Under the pieces are notes generated by a model. The model saw nothing but the letters and a program-made list of their open reading frames with translations, did not search any database and was not told where the DNA came from. From Chitinophagaceae bacterium (lineage in GTDB: Bacteria; Bacteroidota; Bacteroidia; Chitinophagales; Chitinophagaceae), in contig JADBXP010000001.1 of the NCBI GenBank assembly GCA_020403455.1, forward strand, positions 62,001 through 126,000: DNA of 64,000 bases, given 5' to 3'. Each line of letters begins with the position of its first letter. Within the stretch, counting starts at the first letter, position 1. Made by a program: the position numbers and the translations under genes. Positions 36,536 to 46,072 of this stretch are shown here, piece by piece.

Positions 36536-37339
36536 ATGAAGAAAATTCCGGTTTTTTATTTCCTTGCCGTTTCCCTGCTTACCATATCCTGTGCAGGTAA
36601 ATTCGGAAAGATCATGAAGAGCAAGGATTTTGAATACAAGTATAAAATGGCTGAAGAGTTTTACGCCAAGAAAGATTGGGTATACGCACAGCAATTATAC
36701 GAAGAGATCTTTCCTTATGTAAAAGGTACCCAGCGGTATGAAGATATGTACTACAAATTTGCCTATTCATATTTTTATGATAAGGACTATTTGAATGCTG
36801 AAAACCTCTTCAAAACTTTTGTTGAGAATTTCCCTACCAGTATAAGATCTGAGGAATGTGAATTCATGAGAGCCATGTGCTTTTATAAGCAATCTCCCAA
36901 AGTTGAGTTGGACCAGACTACTACCAACAAAACCATGCAGTTGTTACAAGCTTACCTGAGCACACATCCAACTTCTCCCAGAATCAAAGAAGCCAATGAA
37001 ATCATTGACAAGTGCAGGGAAAAACTGGAGGCAAAAGAATACAAAAGTGCTGAACTCTATTATAACCTGGGATATTACAAAGCTGCAGCCATTGCATTTG
37101 GAACAGTTGCAGATAATTTTCCGGATTCGAAAAAGGCAGACGAGTACAAGTACCTTATCATTAAATCATACAATCGCTATGCAGATATGAGTTATGAAGA
37201 CAAGCAAAAAGAGCGATTTGAAAAGGTATTGACCGAATGCAATGACTTTACCGAACGATTTACAGATAGTAAACACCTGGCTGAAGTAAATAAAATAAAG
37301 ACCCAAACCATTAACTTTCTAAAAAATATCTCCAAATGA
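36536..37339 (+). CDS. bamD: Outer membrane assembly lipoprotein BamD
   Basis: BamD is the essential lipoprotein partner of BamA in outer-membrane protein insertion. The 267-aa product starts MKKIPVFYFLAVSLLTISC with a lipoprotein signal and Cys19, then KFGKIMKSKDFEYKYKMAEEFYAKKDW and further TPR-like helices (YFYDKDYLNAENLFKTFVENFP). A start four codons upstream at 36524 would fall in the promoter box. Its stop overlaps the rpoZ start (ATGA at 37336-37339), so the two are coupled. Confidence 0.95.
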   Translation: MKKIPVFYFLAVSLLTISCAGKFGKIMKSKDFEYKYKMAEEFYAKKDWVYAQQLYEEIFPYVKGTQRYEDMYYKFAYSYFYDKDYLNAENLFKTFVENFPTSIRSEECEFMRAMCFYKQSPKVELDQTTTNKTMQLLQAYLSTHPTSPRIKEANEIIDKCREKLEAKEYKSAELYYNLGYYKAAAIAFGTVADNFPDSKKADEYKYLIIKSYNRYADMSYEDKQKERFEKVLTECNDFTERFTDSKHLAEVNKIKTQTINFLKNISK

Positions 37340-37680
37340 GCAAACTGAGAAGGCAAATGAGTGCCAACATCCCCAGCGTGGTGGAAACCAAGAACCTGAC
37401 TGATGTGAAATCTGTTACAGGAAATCTCTATGAGTCCATAGCGATTATTTCCCGCCGTGCCAACCAGATCAATATCTCGCTTCGGGAAGAATTGCACAAC
37501 AAACTGGAAGAGTTTGCTAGTCATACCGACAGCCTAGAGGAAATCCACGAGAACAAAGAGCAGATTGAAATATCTCGCGCCTACGAGAAAATGCCTAACC
37601 CTGCCATCCTGGCAACACAGGAATTCATGGAGGGGAAAGTATACTACCGTAAAAATGATGAGGCGGACCTTTTCCGCTAA
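37336..37680 (+). CDS. rpoZ: DNA-directed RNA polymerase omega subunit, Bacteroidota type
   Basis: Omega supports assembly of RNA polymerase by holding beta-prime. The 114-aa product has NLYESIAIISRRANQINISLREELHNKLEEF, the omega-like core of the phylum's version, and lies directly after bamD, its usual neighbour. It overlaps bamD by 4 nt and ends in a strong terminator. In many relatives coaBC follows; here it does not. Confidence 0.9.
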   Translation: MSKLRRQMSANIPSVVETKNLTDVKSVTGNLYESIAIISRRANQINISLREELHNKLEEFASHTDSLEEIHENKEQIEISRAYEKMPNPAILATQEFMEGKVYYRKNDEADLFR

Positions 37681-37700
37681 TTCACAGCGCATACTTCTTG

Positions 37701-37727
37701 AAACGACAGCATCTCGCTGTCGTTTTT
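37701..37727 (+). terminator. Terminator after rpoZ
   Basis: A perfect 10-bp stem AAACGACAGC/GCTGTCGTTT (37701-37710 with 37716-37725), a 5-nt loop and a T run. Confidence 0.93.
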
Positions 37728-37812
37728 GCTTCCAGCCCAAGTCGGAAATTTTTCTTTGATTTCATTGGTGTATCTTTAAATTACTCACGATAACTTGAGC
37801 CAATAAATTCTT

Positions 37813-38730
37813 ATGAAGTTTAAGGTGTTTTTGCTGTTATTATTTTTTTTCCCGCTATTAAGCCGGAGTCAGGAACTTCAGGCAAAAGTAACCGTCATTA
37901 CCAGCAGAATCACAACGACAGTTGACAAAAGAATATTCATCACCTTGCAAACTCAGTTGAATAACCTGATGAATACCAGAAAATGGAGCAATGATGTATT
38001 CCAGTCCAATGAAAAAATTGATTGCAGCTTCATATTGAATCTTGAAACAATTGTTGACCCCAATGTATACAAAGCAACTTTAACTGTGCAAGCTGCCCGG
38101 CCGGTATACAACAGCAGTTATCAATGCGCCCTGCTGAATTATCTGGATGCAGATGTTACTTTCAAATACCAGGAATTTCAGCCGGTTGAATTCAATGAAA
38201 ACCGTATTCAGGGCAATGACCCCCAGGTTGCTAATCTGACCGCCATTTTTGCCTATTATGCTTATATGATTATCGGTCTGGACTATGATTCTTTTTCCCC
38301 AAAAGGAGGGGAGGCCTTTTTTCGCAAAGCACAGCAGATTGTCAACAATGCCCCGGAAGGTAAAGGAACAACCGGCTGGCGGGTTTTTGACGGATTGAGG
38401 AATCGCTATTGGCTGAATGAGAACCTTATTAATAACCGGTATAACATCGTTCATGATATCATTTATTCTTACTATAGAGCCGCAATGGATAAATGGTATG
38501 ATAATGAGGCTGAAGCCCGACGAAATATGCTGCAATGCCTGACCCAATTACAGGCCTTCAACAAAGAGAATCCCAATACCATGATCCAACAGATTTTCAT
38601 GCAGGGTAAAATGCAGGAACTAGTTGGACTATTTAAAAAGGGAACTGCTGATGAAAGGAATAGGGCAATAACTTTATTGCAAGAACTAGATGTAATCAAT
38701 GCTCAATTCTACAAACAGCAACTTAAATAA
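37813..38730 (+). CDS. DUF4835 family secreted protein
   Basis: The 305-aa product has a signal peptide (MKFKVFLLLLFFFPLLSRSQ) and the family text LQAKVTVITSRITTTVDKRIFITLQTQLNNLMNTRKW, with AYYAYMIIGLDYDSFSPKGG and GWRVFDGLRNRYWLNENL. It belongs to DUF4835, a Bacteroidota family usually between coaBC and recN. Its function is unknown; envelope or T9SS-related roles have been proposed only by context. The next gene, DUF4296, follows after 21 nt and may be cotranscribed. Confidence 0.9.
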   Translation: MKFKVFLLLLFFFPLLSRSQELQAKVTVITSRITTTVDKRIFITLQTQLNNLMNTRKWSNDVFQSNEKIDCSFILNLETIVDPNVYKATLTVQAARPVYNSSYQCALLNYLDADVTFKYQEFQPVEFNENRIQGNDPQVANLTAIFAYYAYMIIGLDYDSFSPKGGEAFFRKAQQIVNNAPEGKGTTGWRVFDGLRNRYWLNENLINNRYNIVHDIIYSYYRAAMDKWYDNEAEARRNMLQCLTQLQAFNKENPNTMIQQIFMQGKMQELVGLFKKGTADERNRAITLLQELDVINAQFYKQQLK

Positions 38731-38751
38731 ATTTCTTTTCCACCATTGACA

Positions 38752-39159
38752 ATGAGGTTTCAATTTAAAAAGTTACTAACCATTCTCCTGCCGGCATTTT
38801 TTTTCATTACTGCCTGTAATCTGCCCGGGTTAGGTGGTGAAATGTCAATTGACGAAATGAAAGTGGTTATGTGGGATATGATGAAAGCAGATGAATTGAA
38901 CAATTTACAGGCAACAAAAGATACCGCCTTTGCAGCCAAAAAGATGAATTTTGCCTATTATGAGCAGGTATTCAAATTGCATAACATAACACGAGAACAA
39001 TTTTATCGATCTTTAAAATACTATGAATCTCATCCTCCACAGATGAAAATACTCATAGATAGCCTCGATCTATATGCAGCCCGTGAAAGGAACAAACTGT
39101 ATCAGCCTGATGTTCGATATGGTAACGGTTTCGGTAGAACTGCTACCCCCACTCACTGA
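38752..39159 (+). CDS. DUF4296 family lipoprotein
   Basis: The 135-aa product starts at ATG 38752 (MRFQFKKLLTILLPAFFFITAC) with a lipoprotein signal and Cys22. The mature part has MSIDEMKVVMWDMMKADELN and HNITREQFYRSLKYYESHPPQMKILIDSL, the DUF4296 pattern. It is predicted as a small helical envelope lipoprotein. Its function is unknown. It lies 21 nt after the DUF4835 gene. Confidence 0.85.
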   Translation: MRFQFKKLLTILLPAFFFITACNLPGLGGEMSIDEMKVVMWDMMKADELNNLQATKDTAFAAKKMNFAYYEQVFKLHNITREQFYRSLKYYESHPPQMKILIDSLDLYAARERNKLYQPDVRYGNGFGRTATPTH

Positions 39160-39213
39160 TGGTGATTTTTCTTTCAGTTTTATCTGTAATTTTACTCTCT
39201 AAATTATACCATT

Positions 39214-39687
39214 ATGAGTATCCAGGTAGGTCAAAAAGCACCCGATTTCACACTGTTCGATTCAGATAAAAATAAAGTTTCCCTTTCAGCAATGACTGGG
39301 TCACCCGTCGTTATTCTTTTCTTCCCACTTGCTTTTACAGGTGTTTGCACCAAGGAGCTTTGCAGTGTGCGTGATAACATAGCTACCTATAACCAAACCA
39401 ATGCCAAAGTGATTGGTATATCAGTAGACTCTCTGTTCACACTTGCCAAATTCAAAGAAGATCAGCAATTGAATTTTACGCTCCTGAGTGATTTTAATGG
39501 AACCGCGGCCTCATCTTATGGAGTATTATACGATGTTTTCCCCGCTTTTGAGATGGAAAAAGTGAGTAAGCGTGCCGCCTTTGTAGTAGATGCCGAAGGC
39601 GTTGTTCGTTACGCCGAAGTTTGTGCCACTCCCGGTGATCTTCCCAATTTTACTGCCATACAGGAAACACTCGCCGGTCTGGCATAG
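39214..39687 (+). CDS. AhpE/PrxQ-type peroxiredoxin
   Basis: It reduces hydroperoxides in the cytoplasm. The 157-aa thioredoxin-fold protein has FFPLAFTGVCTKELC, with peroxidatic Cys45 in the PxxxTxxC motif and Cys50 five residues later as possible resolving Cys (PrxQ-like spacing). The catalytic Arg is in KRAAFVVD. The sequence style around the site is AhpE-like. No signal peptide is present. A dedicated reductase gene is not nearby. Confidence 0.92.
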   Translation: MSIQVGQKAPDFTLFDSDKNKVSLSAMTGSPVVILFFPLAFTGVCTKELCSVRDNIATYNQTNAKVIGISVDSLFTLAKFKEDQQLNFTLLSDFNGTAASSYGVLYDVFPAFEMEKVSKRAAFVVDAEGVVRYAEVCATPGDLPNFTAIQETLAGLA

Positions 39688-39779
39688 GGCTGCGGCATAA
39701 CCGGTATTGACAAGTCTCACCTGTTAAAATTTCCTCACCTGCATTATTTTTAGCATACTTTGGCTAAATTAGCACCGTC

Positions 39780-40145
39780 ATGTCCTTTCTGAAAAGCCAT
39801 ATCTATATTGTCTTACCATTACTTTGGATGAGTTTTTCGGCTCCCCCCGCACTTACATCCACGCCCGTACTTTCCAATTGGCCGTATGATAGTAAGTTGG
39901 TACAAATGTTTCCTAACCCTGCTTCTACAGTAATCAATTTTACCTGTCAAGGGCCGACAAACCAACAACACATCCTTCAGATCTATAGCTTTATTGGGAA
40001 GAAAATGACCGAGGTCCGAATTTTCGGCAATACCCGACTGACAGTTCAACTGGGCGAAAATTATTACAGAGGAATATACATTTATCAATTGCGTGACCTG
40101 GATGGAAGAATGATTGAATCAGGAAAATTCCAGGTTATCAAATAG
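39780..40145 (+). CDS. Short secreted protein consisting mainly of a T9SS type A sorting domain
   Basis: The 121-aa product has a signal peptide (MSFLKSHIYIVLPLLWMSFSA). After about 20 further residues it goes directly into a type A T9SS C-terminal domain: VQMFPNPASTVINFTC, then GIYIYQLRDLDGRMIESGKFQVIK. Normally this domain follows a large passenger that it directs through the outer membrane. Here there is no passenger of note. It may be a decoy, a surface coat peptide or a remnant of a larger gene; none is proven. Confidence 0.85.
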   Translation: MSFLKSHIYIVLPLLWMSFSAPPALTSTPVLSNWPYDSKLVQMFPNPASTVINFTCQGPTNQQHILQIYSFIGKKMTEVRIFGNTRLTVQLGENYYRGIYIYQLRDLDGRMIESGKFQVIK

Positions 40146-40163
40146 AAGATATTTCCCTTTATT

Positions 40164-41339
40164 TTATTTGTCGGTCACTTCCGCGATCAGAAATTTCAGA
40201 TAATGTGTATTGTCAATTCCCCTTACAATTGGGTGATCACCTGATTGATGTCCCAACAAGACCTGTCTGATCCTTTTTTTTGCATCCCTGGCTGCATCTT
40301 CTATCGTTTGTAGAAATTGTTCTTCACTAACCAGATTGGTACAACTCGAACTTACCAGGAAACCACCATCTCTGATCAGTTGCATGCCCCTTAGGTTGAT
40401 CTCTTTGTATCCAGTCAATGCCTTGTCAATATGACTCCTGCTCTTGGTGAAGGCGGGTGGATCAAGCATTACCACATCAAATTTCCTGCCTTCTTTCCCC
40501 CATGCTTTCAGCAAATCAAATGCATTTCCTGCCTGAAATGTGCACCTGGTATCTAGTCCATTCAGACCGGCATTGATGCGGGCTCTTTCAACGGCCTGCT
40601 CTGAAACATCTAAACCGAGAACTGTTTTTGCTCCATAATGGGCAGCATGTATCTCAAATGTCCCGGTATAGGTGAAAACACCCAGCACTTCAGCATCTTT
40701 CACTATAGAGGCGATGGCTTTCCGGTTATCCTGCTGATCGAGAAAATGCCCTGTTTTTTGTCCATTAGCAACATCCACGAGGAAGTGTAGTCCGTTTTCT
40801 ACGATGGGAACATCTGTCAAAAAATCACCGTATAAAGGGCCTTTTTGTTGCGGTAACCCCTCCAATTCACGAACAGGAACATCATTTCGTTCATAGATTC
40901 CTCTGGGTGAAAAAAGTTCAATCAAAGCGTCAACGATCGCCTGTTTCCATTTATCCATCCCCAGTGCCAGGGTTTGTATAACAAATACATCATTGAACTT
41001 ATCAATGATCAGGGCCGGTAAATCGTCTGCTTCCCCAAATACGAGGCGGCAATTTTTGGTATATCCCAACTTTCTTCTATACTCCCAGGCTTTCCTGATT
41101 TTTTGCAGGAAGAATGTCTCATCAATTTTCTCTTGTTTTCTTGTCAGCAATCGAACTTGGATCTGTGATAGCGGGTTATAATAGCCCCGCCCCACGGGCT
41201 TACCGGTATGGAATACTACATCTACAATTTCACCTCCGCTTACCTCCCCTTTAACCGAATCTATTTCATTGGAATAGATCCAGGGATGGCCGTTGCCAAT
41301 GCGGGGGGCGATTTGTTTTTTTAACCATACTGTAGCCAT
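40164..41339 (-). CDS. rlmI: Class I SAM-dependent rRNA methyltransferase, RlmI/RlmKL-like
   Basis: The family methylates cytosine 1962 of 23S rRNA at C5 (RlmI). Read from ATG 41339 the product has 391 aa (MATVWLKKQIAPRIGNGHPWIYSNEI). The N-terminal PUA domain covers about residues 1-75. The Rossmann fold has LGVFTYTGTFEIHAAHYGA (motif I) and VMLDPPAFTKSRS near residue 291, and the catalytic Cys is in VSSSCTNLV. An upstream start at 41459 would add 40 atypical residues. It is divergent from grpE. Confidence 0.92.
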   Translation of the reverse strand: MATVWLKKQIAPRIGNGHPWIYSNEIDSVKGEVSGGEIVDVVFHTGKPVGRGYYNPLSQIQVRLLTRKQEKIDETFFLQKIRKAWEYRRKLGYTKNCRLVFGEADDLPALIIDKFNDVFVIQTLALGMDKWKQAIVDALIELFSPRGIYERNDVPVRELEGLPQQKGPLYGDFLTDVPIVENGLHFLVDVANGQKTGHFLDQQDNRKAIASIVKDAEVLGVFTYTGTFEIHAAHYGAKTVLGLDVSEQAVERARINAGLNGLDTRCTFQAGNAFDLLKAWGKEGRKFDVVMLDPPAFTKSRSHIDKALTGYKEINLRGMQLIRDGGFLVSSSCTNLVSEEQFLQTIEDAARDAKKRIRQVLLGHQSGDHPIVRGIDNTHYLKFLIAEVTDK

Positions 41340-41483
41340 GCAACAAATATAGCATACGGATGGGCAACGCTGCCCCATATTCACTTGCAGTTTATTTAGC
41401 CAACCATTCAAATTCTGCCATTTTTTCGCTTTTCTTTGCGTCGGCAACATTTTTGACATATATGTACAACATATTTATAAAGC

Positions 41484-42053
41484 ATGAATCAGCAAGAAAA
41501 TACACCCACAGAGCCCTTACATGACAATTCGGAAGCGTTTGAACTGAATACTGACGAAAATGCAGCCGGAACCACCCACCTGAACGAACCGGTCGGCGGT
41601 GAACCCGAAATCGAGAAATACAAGGCCGATTTGGAGGAGCAAAAGGATAAATATCTGCGCTTAATGGCTGAATTTGACAATTTCCGTCGCAGAACCGCCA
41701 AGGAGCGTCTGGAATTAATACAAACCGCTTCCAAAGACGTTCTTGTTTCACTCCTGGATGTACTCGACGACTGTGACAGAGCAGAAAAACAGCTTGCCGG
41801 GTCCGATGATATAGCGGTTCAAAAAGAAGGTGTTTTTTTGGTCTTCAATAAACTGAGAAATATACTGCACCAAAAAGGGGTTAGACCCATGGAAAGTGTT
41901 CATCAGCCATTCGATTTGGAGAAGCATGAGGCCATTACAGAGATTCCTGCACCCAATGAGGAATTAAAAGGCAAAGTGCTGGATGAAGTAATGAAGGGAT
42001 ATTATTTAAACGATAAAATCATTCGTTTCGCAAAAGTTGTGGTGGGCAATTAA
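41484..42053 (+). CDS. grpE: Nucleotide exchange factor GrpE
   Basis: GrpE releases ADP from DnaK. The 189-aa product has an acidic, variable N terminus, then the long coiled coil EKYKADLEEQKDKYLRLMAEFDNFRRRTAKER and the C-terminal beta domain (LDEVMKGYYLNDKIIRFAKVVV). It is 46 nt before dnaJ and probably cotranscribed; dnaK is not in the window. The upstream region has no clear heat-shock element. Confidence 0.98.
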   Translation: MNQQENTPTEPLHDNSEAFELNTDENAAGTTHLNEPVGGEPEIEKYKADLEEQKDKYLRLMAEFDNFRRRTAKERLELIQTASKDVLVSLLDVLDDCDRAEKQLAGSDDIAVQKEGVFLVFNKLRNILHQKGVRPMESVHQPFDLEKHEAITEIPAPNEELKGKVLDEVMKGYYLNDKIIRFAKVVVGN

Positions 42054-42099
42054 TTGAGAGAGTCCTTACAATAATGCCGGACTAAAATAAAACGATAAC

Positions 42100-43269
42100 A
42101 TGGCTAATAAGAGAGATTATTACGACATTTTGGGTGTTTCAAAATCTGCCTCTGCGGAAGAAATTAAAAAGGCTTACCGCAAAGTGGCCATGCAATTCCA
42201 TCCCGATAGAAACCCGGGTAACAAAGAAGCTGAAGAAAAATTCAAGGAAGCCGCAGAAGCTTACGAGGTATTAAGTGATACGGATAAAAAAGCCAAATAT
42301 GATCGTTATGGTCATGCCGCTTTTGGTCCGGGTACCCAGGGTGGTGGTTTTGGAAATATGAATACGGAAGATATCTTCAGTCACTTCAGTGATATATTCG
42401 GCGGAGATGATGTATTCAGTAATTTCTTTGGTGGTGGGGGTGGTCGTCGTGGTTCAGGTGGAGGAAGAGCCAGGGGTCAGCGCGGCAGTAATCTTCGTAT
42501 TAAAATGAAACTTACTTACGAAGAAATTGCCAAAGGTGTTACCAAGAATGTGAAGGTGAAAAAGTATGTAACCTGTAACTCCTGCACTGGTAGTGGCGCA
42601 AAGGATAAGAACAGCTTGCAAAATTGTAGTACCTGTCAGGGAACAGGTCAGGTGAGAAAAGTTACCAATACATTTCTGGGACAAATGCAAACGGTCGCTA
42701 CCTGTCCGTCATGCAATGGTGAGGGCTCTACAGTTACTGCCAAGTGTGGTGGCTGTAAGGGCGAGGGAAGGGTTTATGGTGAGGAAACTATTTCCATTGA
42801 TATTCCGGCAGGTGTTCAGGAGAACATGCAACTTAGCATGAGCGGAAAAGGCAATGCAGGAGAAAGAGGTGGAGCTCCCGGTGACCTCATAATTCAAATT
42901 GAGGAGGAACAGCATCCACAACTGCACAGAGATGGATTGAATGTTGCTTTCGACCTATATATTTCAATACCCGATGCAGCTTTCGGAACACAAGTTGAAG
43001 TCCCTACCATTGACGGCAGAGCCAAGATTAAAATACCTGCCGGCACACAAAGTGGTAAAATCTTTAGACTGAAAGGAAAGGGTTTTCCCGAAGTACAGGG
43101 CTATGGCAGAGGAGATCAATTGATACAAGTGAGCGTATGGACACCCCAGCAACTTTCCTCTGAAGAAAAAGCGATCTTAGAAAAATTAAGTCAGAGTGAT
43201 AATTTTAAGCCCAATCCCGGAAAAGGTGACAAAAACTTTTTTGATCGGGTTAGGGAAGCTTTTCAGTAG
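42100..43269 (+). CDS. dnaJ: Chaperone DnaJ
   Basis: DnaJ delivers unfolded clients to DnaK and stimulates its ATPase. The 389-aa product has the J domain with HPD near residue 34, a Gly/Phe-rich region, and four CxxCxGxG zinc motifs between residues 158 and 223 ([32 protein letters not shown]). The C-terminal substrate domain follows. Its last 20 bases overlap, tail to tail, the 3' end of the minus-strand YncE-like gene, with no terminator between. Confidence 0.99.
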   Translation: MANKRDYYDILGVSKSASAEEIKKAYRKVAMQFHPDRNPGNKEAEEKFKEAAEAYEVLSDTDKKAKYDRYGHAAFGPGTQGGGFGNMNTEDIFSHFSDIFGGDDVFSNFFGGGGGRRGSGGGRARGQRGSNLRIKMKLTYEEIAKGVTKNVKVKKYVTCNSCTGSGAKDKNSLQNCSTCQGTGQVRKVTNTFLGQMQTVATCPSCNGEGSTVTAKCGGCKGEGRVYGEETISIDIPAGVQENMQLSMSGKGNAGERGGAPGDLIIQIEEEQHPQLHRDGLNVAFDLYISIPDAAFGTQVEVPTIDGRAKIKIPAGTQSGKIFRLKGKGFPEVQGYGRGDQLIQVSVWTPQQLSSEEKAILEKLSQSDNFKPNPGKGDKNFFDRVREAFQ

Positions 43270-44335
43270 TTCTGTCACCTGATTTTTCCAATACCATTAC
43301 CTGAAAACTACTTGGTACCCAGCGTGTGGCTGATGGAGTGACCTGCTTAACTGCATTCTTAGTTGGTGTATACTGATCAGCACCGGGTAAATATAAAGCC
43401 GAGGTAGTTTCATCAAAGGCAATACTATTCGATCCTTTCTTGGTGGGAATGTTTTGAACCAACGAATAGTCATTCGGGGCCAATTGACTGATAACGGATA
43501 AACTTCCATTGCCATTAGCAATAAAAAGCAGCTTATTAATGGGATCAAAAACAATCCCATCCGGATTTTCGCCAATTTCAAGTGAGTCAACAATTTTGGA
43601 AGTAGTGATGTCAAGAATAATCAATAATTTATTACAAACAGAAAACAATCTTTTGTATTTCGTATCAATGGCCATCCCTGCAGGAGATTTACCGGTACCG
43701 AGATTCCAATGCATCTCTACTTCATACGTACTCATATTGACCCAAACAACCTCTCTCTTGTCTGCCAGGTGAACATACAAGTTACCATTGCCATCGCTGA
43801 CCATTCCCGTTACCCGGTTACCTCCCAATGGTAGGGTAGCTTCCACCTTATCTAGCCGGGGATCTATCACGGAGATGCTTCCTTCTTTTTGGTTACTGAC
43901 AACAATTTTACTGGAGAAAACATCATATATGATCCAGGCCGGACTTAATCCTACGGGGATATCCTTGACGTATCTGTCACTCTTGAGATCAAATACGGTA
44001 ACAGAATTGGATTGACTGTTGGTAGTGTACCCTTTGCCATACTTGGGTGCCAACGCTACACTTTTTACACCGGGGGTATTAGGAATAATTCCGAGTGAGT
44101 CACCGGTATTTTTATTCACAATACTCACTTGGTTACCGTGTGTTATGTACAGTTTATTAGAAGACGGATTAACAGTGGGATGTTTCCATTCGCCCTTATA
44201 TGGAAGATGAAATACAGTATCAATGTAGTAAGTGGATTGAGCCTTGAGGATGGAAACAGCAAAAAGAAATAGTAGTAACATTATCGCAGGCAACATAGCA
44301 TTCCTGACCAAGGTTGGGAATACATGTACATACAT
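43250..44335 (-). CDS. YncE-like secreted beta-propeller protein
   Basis: The product of about 361 aa has an N-terminal signal sequence ([20 protein letters not shown]). Starts at 44335 and 44296 are both possible; the former keeps an Arg in front of the hydrophobic core. Repeated segments of the YVTN/YncE type follow ([61 protein letters not shown]), giving a 7-bladed propeller. It is predicted to be exported; ligand and role are unknown. It overlaps dnaJ by 20 bp at its 3' end. Confidence 0.82.
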   Translation of the reverse strand: MYVHVFPTLVRNAMLPAIMLLLFLFAVSILKAQSTYYIDTVFHLPYKGEWKHPTVNPSSNKLYITHGNQVSIVNKNTGDSLGIIPNTPGVKSVALAPKYGKGYTTNSQSNSVTVFDLKSDRYVKDIPVGLSPAWIIYDVFSSKIVVSNQKEGSISVIDPRLDKVEATLPLGGNRVTGMVSDGNGNLYVHLADKREVVWVNMSTYEVEMHWNLGTGKSPAGMAIDTKYKRLFSVCNKLLIILDITTSKIVDSLEIGENPDGIVFDPINKLLFIANGNGSLSVISQLAPNDYSLVQNIPTKKGSNSIAFDETTSALYLPGADQYTPTKNAVKQVTPSATRWVPSSFQVMVLEKSGDRTTEKLP

Positions 44336-44441
44336 CAAACGATATGTTATAAAGCCATCCAAGAATGCTCCGTATAGGCTACAAAATACAAAAAATCATT
44401 AACTTATTGGAGAAATCTGAGTTCTAAAGAAGCTCTGTTTA

Positions 44442-44479
44442 AAATTGTTAATACAATTCTAATGTAAATTTAACAATTT
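44442..44479. repeat. 10-bp perfect inverted repeat after hpt
   Basis: AAATTGTTAA (44442-44451) and TTAACAATTT (44470-44479) form a perfect inverted repeat with an 18-nt loop, starting 9 nt beyond the hpt stop. It may be an AT-rich terminator of the minus-strand hpt transcript or an operator of the YncE-like gene. Confidence 0.5.
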
Positions 44480-44487
44480 CTTCTTGC

Positions 44488-45036
44488 TCAGTCTTGTAAC
44501 TGGTATAATCCGGGAAGGTTTCTTCCCAGGCCATTGTAGTCTAGTCCATAGCCCAAAACAAACAAGTTGGGAATACTAAAACCACAATAATCAATCGGTA
44601 CTTTGAATTGGGCGGCATCGGGCTTAAAAAGTAAGGTGGCAATACTTACCGAAGCAGGTTTTTTTTCATGTAGACTAGGCAAAAATGCAGTCAGAGTTCT
44701 GCCTGTATCGATGATATCTTCCAGTAGAATGACATGCCGATTGTGGATGTCTTTATCCAATCCTATCGCTGTTACCACTTCACCGGTAGATTGTGTGCCT
44801 GCATAGGAAGACAATCGCACAAAACAAATTTCTGCTTCCACTTCTATTTGTCTGAATATGTCTGCGGCAAACATAAATGAACCATTCAGTATAGCCAGAA
44901 ATATGGGCCTTTTACCTTTAAAATCTTCATTGATTTGTTTCGCCATCTCCTGAATTCTTTTGTGCAATTCAGCTGACTCAATGTAGGGGATGAATTGTTT
45001 GTCGTGAACTGTGACGATTTTTTCAGGAGGCGGCAT
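44488..45036 (-). CDS. hpt: Hypoxanthine phosphoribosyltransferase
   Basis: It salvages hypoxanthine or guanine with PRPP to form IMP or GMP. Read from ATG 45036 (MPPPEKIVTVHDKQF) the product has 182 aa, the family's usual length. The PRPP-binding motif VILLEDIIDTGRTLTAF is near residue 100, and the flexible-loop region is RLSSYAGTQSTGE. A start at 45135 would overlap the upstream gene and is rejected. It lies 25 nt after the glucosaminidase gene and is likely cotranscribed. Confidence 0.96.
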   Translation of the reverse strand: MPPPEKIVTVHDKQFIPYIESAELHKRIQEMAKQINEDFKGKRPIFLAILNGSFMFAADIFRQIEVEAEICFVRLSSYAGTQSTGEVVTAIGLDKDIHNRHVILLEDIIDTGRTLTAFLPSLHEKKPASVSIATLLFKPDAAQFKVPIDYCGFSIPNLFVLGYGLDYNGLGRNLPGLYQLQD

Positions 45037-45061
45037 ACAGTAAATTTTAAATGGTATTGAA

Positions 45062-46060
45062 TTAATGAGTCCCCGATAAACTGGTATTACTTTCACTGGT
45101 GGGTTGTAACCATATTTTTTGTCCCGCAGGAACAAGTGTCTCCGGCCTTGTCACCTGATTATACAGCATCAGCTGTTCAAGCCGAATCCCTTCCAATTGG
45201 CTGATGTCTTTCCAAGTCTCTCCTTGCTGGGCAATTCGAAATGCCTTATTGCTCTTTTTCAGTCTTCTTTCTAAATAAATGAGTTGGCTTTCCATTAGAC
45301 TGAAGGTTTCGGGGAGATCATTGTAAGCCATGATCTCTTCCGGAGAGATATCATATTGCCGGGAAATATCTTTAATCAAAGTACCTGCAAGTGCAAAAAC
45401 TACTTTTGAACGATTGATGGTAAAAATCCCTCTTGGAAAAAAACTATTCCGGCTGTACTCAATGCCTGACTCATCATTCATTGCAGCTTGTATCTTTTCG
45501 GTTCTTTCTTGTGAGGCATTCTCTATCGCAGGCAGAACATTCTTTTTCACTGTCACCGCTGTATTGTATTGTTCAAGGTTATAATCTCGTATGATCTTCA
45601 GTAAACTTTGCGGATAAGTTTTGCTGGTAGCATATCCTGCTTTTTTCAATCCATACGCCCAACCTTGCATATCCGTGGGTTCCAAATTAAAAAGTGATGC
45701 ATAATAGGGCCTGTTCCTTAAGAAATCAGAATGATCTCTAAATGATTGCTCAACTGAAGGATAAACCCTGAAACATTCACCCTTTTCATCGTCATCTTGG
45801 TAAACTTTACCACCCGTCCACTCAACTTTACATTTTATACCAAAGTGATTGTTGGCTGTTAATGCCAAAGTGCTCGAACCTGATTGTGATTCCAGTATCG
45901 CCTGAGCTAATTTGATCGCAGCAGGTACACCGGTTCTTTGCATTTCAGCTATCGCCAGATCCTTGTATTGTCTGATATAGGCATCGGTAGCAGCTGATTG
46001 TCCTTTGGCCGAAATCAGCAGTGACAAAAAGCCCCCAATCAAAAACCCCTTCATTTTCAT
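45062..46060 (-). CDS. Secreted glucosaminidase (FlgJ/LytG-type) with C-terminal LysM
   Basis: It probably cuts peptidoglycan glycan strands at N-acetylglucosamine. The 332-aa product has a signal peptide (MKMKGFLIGGFLSLLISAKGQ). The family 73 domain spans residues 25-165 with the catalytic Glu in AQAILESQSGSS near 54 and NNHFGIKCK and SYRV-type motifs after it. A LysM-like repeat near 275-322 (IAQQGETWKDISQLEGI...VPAGQKIWL) would bind the wall. It lies between the O-methyltransferase and hpt genes on the same strand. Confidence 0.93.
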   Translation of the reverse strand: MKMKGFLIGGFLSLLISAKGQSAATDAYIRQYKDLAIAEMQRTGVPAAIKLAQAILESQSGSSTLALTANNHFGIKCKVEWTGGKVYQDDDEKGECFRVYPSVEQSFRDHSDFLRNRPYYASLFNLEPTDMQGWAYGLKKAGYATSKTYPQSLLKIIRDYNLEQYNTAVTVKKNVLPAIENASQERTEKIQAAMNDESGIEYSRNSFFPRGIFTINRSKVVFALAGTLIKDISRQYDISPEEIMAYNDLPETFSLMESQLIYLERRLKKSNKAFRIAQQGETWKDISQLEGIRLEQLMLYNQVTRPETLVPAGQKIWLQPTSESNTSLSGTH

Positions 46061-46072
46061 CTTCTGTGTTCT

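Noticed and set aside
40164..41459. 40-residue N-terminal extension of the rRNA methyltransferase
   Set aside because: The extension is unlike any PUA domain start; the family start is at the ATG at 41339.
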